Shown in pieces: positions 60,072-64,000 of a DNA stretch of 64,000 nt. Source of the DNA: Mesorhizobium mediterraneum. GTDB taxonomy: Bacteria; Pseudomonadota; Alphaproteobacteria; Rhizobiales; Rhizobiaceae. The notes under the pieces were generated by a model that saw nothing but the letters and a program-made list of their open reading frames with translations, searched no databases and was not told the DNA's origin. The stretch is taken from positions 124,390-188,389 of the forward strand of contig NZ_NPKI01000032.1 in the NCBI RefSeq assembly GCF_002284565.1, written 5' to 3'. Position 1 is the first letter of the stretch. The number at the start of each line of letters is the position of its first letter. Both the position numbers and the translations under genes were made by a program.

Positions 60072-61256
60072 ATGCCCGCTTCCAATGCCATTGTCGTCGC
60101 CAGTGCGGCGCGCACGCCCGTCGGTTCCTTCAACGGCGCCTTTGCCAACACACCGGCCCATGAACTGGGCGCCGTCGCCGTCAAGGAAGCGCTCGCCCGT
60201 GCCGGCGTCGACGGCAAGGAGGTCGATGAGGTGATCCTCGGCCAGATCCTGACCGCGGCTCAAGGCCAAAACCCGGCACGGCAGGCGGCGATGGCGGCCG
60301 GCGTGCCGCAGGAAGCGACCGCCTGGGGCCTCAATCAGCTCTGCGGCTCGGGCCTGCGCGCCATCGCGCTTGGCATGCAGCAGATCGCTATAGGAGATGC
60401 AAAAATCATCGTCGCCGGCGGTCAGGAATCGATGTCGATGGCGCCGCATGCGCAGCACCTGCGCAGCGGCGTCAAGATGGGCGACTTCAAGCTGATCGAC
60501 ACCATGATCAAGGACGGCCTGACCGATGCCTTCTACGGCTACCACATGGGCAATACGGCGGAGAACGTTGCCCGGCAGTTCCAGATTACCCGCGACGACC
60601 AGGACACATTCGCCGTCGGCTCGCAGAACAAGGCCGAGGCCGCCCAGAAGGCCGGAAAATTCAAGGACGAGATCGTTGCCTTCACCGTCAAGGGCAAGAA
60701 GGGCGACACCATTGTCGACCAGGACGAATACATCCGCCACGGCGCCACGATCGAGGCGATGATCAAGCTCAAGCCCGCCTTCGACAAGGAAGGCACCGTG
60801 ACCGCAGCCAATGCTTCCGGCATCAACGATGGCGCCGCTGCCGTGGTGCTGATGACCGAAGCCGAAGCCGCAAAACGCGGCATCACGCCGCTTGTGCGCA
60901 TCGTTTCCTGGGCGACCGCGGGCGTCGACCCGCAGATCATGGGCACCGGGCCTATCCCCGCCTCGCGCAAGGCGCTGGCCAAGGCCGGCTGGTCGGTCGG
61001 CGACCTCGACCTGGTCGAGGCCAACGAGGCCTTCGCCGCGCAGGCCTGCGCCGTCAACAAGGACATGGGCTGGGACCCGTCCATCGTCAACGTCAATGGC
61101 GGCGCCATCGCCATCGGCCATCCGGTCGGCGCCTCGGGGGCCCGCATCTTCAACACGCTGGTCTACGAGATGCGCCGCAGAAATGCCAGGAAAGGCCTCG
61201 CCACGCTGTGCATCGGCGGCGGCATGGGCGTTGCTATGTGCGTGGAAGCGCTGTGA
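60072..61256 (+). CDS. phaA: Acetyl-CoA C-acetyltransferase
   Basis: This 394-residue thiolase condenses two acetyl-CoA into acetoacetyl-CoA, the first step of PHB synthesis. The acyl-carrying cysteine is in QLCGSGLRAIALG near residue 91. NVNGGAIAIGHPVGASGAR holds the catalytic His near residue 350, and the second cysteine is in TLCIGGGMGVAMC. The ATG follows CTGGAGAAG. It lies divergent from phaR, with PhaR-type boxes upstream, and 204 bases before phaB. Confidence 0.95.
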   Translation: MPASNAIVVASAARTPVGSFNGAFANTPAHELGAVAVKEALARAGVDGKEVDEVILGQILTAAQGQNPARQAAMAAGVPQEATAWGLNQLCGSGLRAIALGMQQIAIGDAKIIVAGGQESMSMAPHAQHLRSGVKMGDFKLIDTMIKDGLTDAFYGYHMGNTAENVARQFQITRDDQDTFAVGSQNKAEAAQKAGKFKDEIVAFTVKGKKGDTIVDQDEYIRHGATIEAMIKLKPAFDKEGTVTAANASGINDGAAAVVLMTEAEAAKRGITPLVRIVSWATAGVDPQIMGTGPIPASRKALAKAGWSVGDLDLVEANEAFAAQACAVNKDMGWDPSIVNVNGGAIAIGHPVGASGARIFNTLVYEMRRRNARKGLATLCIGGGMGVAMCVEAL

Positions 61257-61263
61257 AGACAGG

Positions 61264-61365
61264 CTACAGCGCCGCGCGTCCCTTGGGACGCGCACGCTGT
61301 AGCACTTTGAGCTTGCGCATAATCCTTTCCGAAAAATCGATTTCGATTTTCGGGGTTCATGCACC
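61264..61365 (+). repeat. Palindromic repeat family B, copy 2
   Basis: CTACAGCGCCGCGCGTCC is followed by a GGGACGCGC arm, CGCTGTAGC, then CTTGCGCATAATCCTTTCC and a later GATTTTCGGGGTTCATGC. The order matches the element at 29952-30053 read from the other strand. The 8-base ends GCTACAGC and GCTGTAGC form a perfect hairpin. It lies between phaA and phaB. Confidence 0.75.
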
Positions 61366-61460
61366 AGGCAAGCCGTGAAATAGTCGGTGGCGAACGGGGC
61401 TCAATCGCCGTTAGAGCGTTCCCCGCCTGCCACGCACGAATTAAGAAAGGGGAGGACAGC

Positions 61461-62186
61461 ATGACAAAGGTAGCACTCGTCACCGGCGGGTCGCGCGGTA
61501 TTGGCGCCGCGATTTCAATCGGACTGAAAAACGCCGGCTACAGGGTTGCCGCGAATTACGCCGGCAATGACGAAGCGGCGCAAAAATTCAACGCGATGAC
61601 CGGCATCCCGGTCTACAAATGGTCGGTCGCCGACTACGATGCCTGCGCCGCCGGCATCAAGCAGATCGAGGCCGATCTCGGCCCGGTTTCCGTTCTGGTC
61701 AACAATGCCGGCATCACCCGCGACGCCATGTTCCACAAGATGACGCGCGAGCAGTGGAAAGAGGTCATCGATACCAACCTGTCGGGCGTCTTCAACATGA
61801 CGCACCCGCTGTGGGGCGGCATGCGCGACCGCAAGTTCGGCCGCGTCATCACCATCTCCTCGATCAACGGCCAGAAGGGACAGGCCGGCCAGGTCAACTA
61901 TTCGGCGTCGAAGGCCGGCGACATCGGCTTCACCAAGGCGCTCGCACAGGAAGGGGCGCGGGCCGGCATCACCGTCAATGTCATCTGCCCCGGCTACATC
62001 GCCACCGAGATGGTCAGGGCGATGGATGAAAAGGTGCTCAACGAGCGTGTCATTCCGCAGATCCCGGTCGGCCGCCTCGGCGAACCGGAAGAGATCGCAC
62101 GCTGCGTCGTCTTCCTCGCTTCCGACGATGCCGGCTTCATCACCGGCTCGACCATATCAGCCAATGGCGGTCAGTATATCGCCTGA
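61461..62186 (+). CDS. phaB: Acetoacetyl-CoA reductase
   Basis: This 241-residue short-chain dehydrogenase makes (R)-3-hydroxybutyryl-CoA from acetoacetyl-CoA and NADPH, the second step of PHB synthesis. It has VTGGSRGIGAAISIGLK, NNAGITRDAMFHKM, and the catalytic ITISSINGQKGQAGQVNYSA stretch with Ser, Tyr and Lys. It ends in the typical GSTISANGGQYIA. The ATG follows GGGGAGGAC. It is separated from phaA by a palindromic repeat. The polymerase gene phaC is not in the window. Confidence 0.96.
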   Translation: MTKVALVTGGSRGIGAAISIGLKNAGYRVAANYAGNDEAAQKFNAMTGIPVYKWSVADYDACAAGIKQIEADLGPVSVLVNNAGITRDAMFHKMTREQWKEVIDTNLSGVFNMTHPLWGGMRDRKFGRVITISSINGQKGQAGQVNYSASKAGDIGFTKALAQEGARAGITVNVICPGYIATEMVRAMDEKVLNERVIPQIPVGRLGEPEEIARCVVFLASDDAGFITGSTISANGGQYIA

Positions 62187-62285
62187 GGCGTCGGCTCCTC
62201 GCCGATAATTGATCTGCCACTCCAGCGGCCGGTACGGGCAAGATCGACGCTGGCCCGGATAATCGCGGCTGTCAGGCGACAAACT

Positions 62286-63533
62286 TCAGCCCTGGTTCGG
62301 CTGCAGGCTTGGTCTGGGCGATCGGACCTGGCTCGCGCGAAGGTGTGCGGGCAGGCGGGCAAGCGGCGCCCGGCTGAGGCCTGACAGTTTCAAGGCGATG
62401 CGACGCTTCAGGAATGGGTTGAGGTTCAGCACGGAAAGCACGAGATTGCGGACGAACCGCTTCACCGGACTGCGGGTAAGCGCCATCTCGGTCATCGTGC
62501 CCGCCAATTCAAGCACCTCTTGGGCCGCAGGACGCCGCAGCGCTTCGTAGAGGTCGAGCTCCGCTTCCGGGCGCACGCCGTTCACCACGTCGCCAAGCAA
62601 CTGACCAAGCACGACCGCGTCGATGATGCCGGTGTTCATGCCTTGCCCTCCCGCCGGGCTGTGCACGTGCGCGGCATCACCCATGAGGAACAACCGGTCC
62701 TTGCGGTACGAGCGGACCAGGCGGTGATGCACGCGAAAACGCGAACTCCACGACAGCTCGAGCACCCGGGTTCTGTTTTTGGTCGGTCCACGGCTGTCGA
62801 GCAGCGCCTGGATGTCGGCGACCTCGGGCTTTTCCGGCGCATCATCCATGGTTGCGACGACCCGGTATGATCCGTCCGGAAGCGGTGCCACCACCACCAG
62901 CCCGGCTGGTGCAAAGAACAGCGACACTTCGGTCGGCCCAACCGGCCAGTCGAGACGAACATCGGCGAGTACGAACGAAGCGTCATAGGCCGCGCCGTCG
63001 AACTCGATGCCGGTCGACTTACGCACCAGGCTGTGCATGCCGTCGGCACCAACGACATAGCGCGCCGATATCAGTTTCTCGAGGCCGTTCTCGACCACCG
63101 TCACGCGCGCGCCGTCAACGCCCTGAACGACCGCCTTGGCCTCGACCATGCGGTGAACCACGCCGCCAAGGGCGGCAATCCGTTCGGCGAACACCTGCTC
63201 GGTCAGGTTCTGAGGCAGCATCATCAAATAGGGATGCCTCGACGGAAGCTTGCCGAAATCGAGCTTGAGCAGCGCCCGATTGCGGTCGCGAATAGCGAAA
63301 TTCTGCAGCTTCAGCGCAAGTTCGCTCAGCCGCTGCGTGACGCCGAGAGGCTCCAGCGATTCCAGCGTCTGGGCGTGGATGACGCCAGCCCGCGAGGTCT
63401 GAAGCCCCTGCGCCAGTCTGTCGATCAGAACATGATCGACACCGGCCTGGTGCAGCACGATGGACAGCGCCATGCCGGTCGGGCCGGCGCCAATGATCAG
63501 GACTTCTGTTGTATCTGTTGTATCGGGCAACAT
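62286..63533 (-). CDS. FAD-dependent monooxygenase
   Basis: This 415-residue flavoprotein hydroxylase is of the PHBH/UbiH group. It has the GxGxxG FAD motif IIGAGPTGMALSIVL near residue 11. The second FAD/NADPH motif is YVVGADGMHSLVRK, and FLMGDAAHVHSPAGGQGMNTG (residues about 285-305) is the GD motif. It probably hydroxylates an aromatic or polyketide-like compound. The ATG at 63533 follows GGAGAGAGAA; 63545 is less likely. It is divergent from a TetR gene with paired operators in between. Confidence 0.9.
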   Translation of the reverse strand: MLPDTTDTTEVLIIGAGPTGMALSIVLHQAGVDHVLIDRLAQGLQTSRAGVIHAQTLESLEPLGVTQRLSELALKLQNFAIRDRNRALLKLDFGKLPSRHPYLMMLPQNLTEQVFAERIAALGGVVHRMVEAKAVVQGVDGARVTVVENGLEKLISARYVVGADGMHSLVRKSTGIEFDGAAYDASFVLADVRLDWPVGPTEVSLFFAPAGLVVVAPLPDGSYRVVATMDDAPEKPEVADIQALLDSRGPTKNRTRVLELSWSSRFRVHHRLVRSYRKDRLFLMGDAAHVHSPAGGQGMNTGIIDAVVLGQLLGDVVNGVRPEAELDLYEALRRPAAQEVLELAGTMTEMALTRSPVKRFVRNLVLSVLNLNPFLKRRIALKLSGLSRAPLARLPAHLRASQVRSPRPSLQPNQG

Positions 63534-63547
63534 TTCTCTCTCCATTT

Positions 63548-63563
63548 GTCAACGATCGTTGAC
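63548..63563. promoter_or_regulatory. TetR operator 1 (FAD monooxygenase/TetR)
   Basis: GTCAACGA and TCGTTGAC form a perfect 16-bp palindrome, 15 bases upstream of the monooxygenase start. Confidence 0.7.
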
Positions 63564-63587
63564 TTTCTAGTTGGACCTATTGCATTT

Positions 63588-63603
63588 GTCAACGGTCGTT
63601 GGC
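63588..63603. promoter_or_regulatory. TetR operator 2 (FAD monooxygenase/TetR)
   Basis: GTCAACGG and TCGTTGGC differ from the perfect site only in one spacer base and one arm base. The two sites are exactly 40 bases apart and flank the shared promoter region. Confidence 0.65.
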
Positions 63604-63615
63604 ATATGAATTTTC

Positions 63616-64000
63616 ATGACCGAGAATCAGCCGAAGAAACCCAGCAAGTCGGACCGCACGCGCGCCCAAATCCTTAAGGCCGCGAGGCTTCTGTTCGCCG
63701 AGCACGGCTACGACGGCGCCTCCATCCGCGACGTCGCCGCGCATGCCTCGATCGATCCGGCCATGGTGATCCGCTATTTCCGCAGCAAGGACGAGCTGTT
63801 CGCCAGGGCGGCGGTAATCGACTTGCAATTGCCGGCACTGCGGGTGCTCGACCGAAACGCCGTCGGCGAAACGTTGATCAGGCGTTTTCTCGAAATCTGG
63901 GAGAGCCCGGCCAGCGGTCCTGGCATGGCCATTCTGCTGCGTTCGGCGACGTCGAACGAATTCGCTGCCGAAAAGTTGCGCGACGTATTTGGCAACCAGG
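63616..64000 (+). CDS. TetR-family transcriptional regulator, partial
   Basis: This gene is cut by the window edge after about 128 codons. It has a TetR helix-turn-helix at about residues 14-60 (RAQILKAARLLFAEHGYDGA, then DPAMVIRYFRSKDELFARAA). It is divergent from the FAD monooxygenase and next to two GTCAACG palindromes, which it probably binds, repressing both genes. The ligand domain is mostly missing. Confidence 0.88.
   Translation, partial: MTENQPKKPSKSDRTRAQILKAARLLFAEHGYDGASIRDVAAHASIDPAMVIRYFRSKDELFARAAVIDLQLPALRVLDRNAVGETLIRRFLEIWESPASGPGMAILLRSATSNEFAAEKLRDVFGNQ

Noticed and set aside
59907..61364. A 485-residue frame antisense to phaA.
   Set aside because: Its composition is repetitive (Gly, Val, Asp, Arg) and the plus strand carries an intact thiolase.
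1..64000. tRNA, rRNA, CRISPR, riboswitch and mobile-element genes.
   Set aside because: Reading the intergenic regions showed no cloverleaf with TTCGANTC-type T-arms, no direct-repeat/spacer series, no transposase or integrase frame and no recognisable riboswitch; absence of a call is not a formal search.

Overview
The window is a 64 kb piece of a GC-rich alphaproteobacterial chromosome. It most resembles the order Rhizobiales, probably Mesorhizobium or a close relative. The reasons are the tkt-gap-pgk-fba glycolytic cluster, trcR (DUF1013), phaR/phaA/phaB, a cysteine-free bL36, several small rhizobial families (DUF1127, DUF1192, DUF1244, DUF3309, DUF465) and dispersed palindromic repeats of the RIME type. 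Coding density is high. I found no tRNA, rRNA, CRISPR array, insertion sequence, integrase or phage gene, so this reads as core chromosome with accessory catabolic and resistance cassettes.

Layout. 1-8 kb: transketolase, GAPDH, a potassium/proton antiporter, phosphoglycerate kinase and class I aldolase. 8-14 kb: DUF899 protein, SGNH hydrolase, VOC dioxygenase, then a small set (DUF1127, DJ-1/PfpI, VOC protein, unknown protein, WYL regulator) carrying two nearly identical palindromic promoter sites. 14-23 kb: trcR, LuxR regulator, LysE exporter, quinone oxidoreductase, MFS plus ArsR, GST, and a hydrolase/HxlR divergent pair. 23-31 kb: rpmF, mtgA, ispA, LysR, methyltransferase, ispG with a lytic transglycosylase, and two divergent DUF465 genes. 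31-37 kb: an IclR-controlled polar amino-acid-type ABC transporter with RidA and a SelA-like PLP enzyme. 37-43 kb: purE-purK, rpmJ, TPR protein, pyruvate kinase with DUF1036, N-formylglutamate amidohydrolase and DUF1244. 43-47 kb: a frameshifted AlkD-like gene, MFS, LysR and an NAD-dependent epimerase-like protein. 47-55 kb: RND efflux pair, then a two-subunit molybdenum hydroxylase (IorAB-like) with a decayed cytochrome-like third gene and a divergent TetR. 55-62 kb: polyhydroxybutyrate (PHB) metabolism: patatin-like protein, bdhA, phaR, phaA and phaB, with a TetR/secreted-protein pair in between. 62-64 kb: FAD monooxygenase and a divergent TetR cut by the window edge.

How the genes work together. 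The glycolytic block and pyruvate kinase make acetyl-CoA precursors. phaA and phaB turn acetyl-CoA into 3-hydroxybutyryl-CoA, and bdhA oxidises 3-hydroxybutyrate released from the polymer. phaC is not in the window. Matches to a PhaR-type box lie upstream of bdhA and between phaR and phaA, suggesting one repressor sees both synthesis and breakdown. Several regulator/target pairs show clear palindromic operators: WYL, HxlR, LysR and three TetR pairs. Three decayed genes are visible: a frameshifted DNA alkylation repair gene, a frame-disrupted cytochrome-like gene behind iorAB, and a 36-codon remnant of a GlcG/HbpS-type protein.
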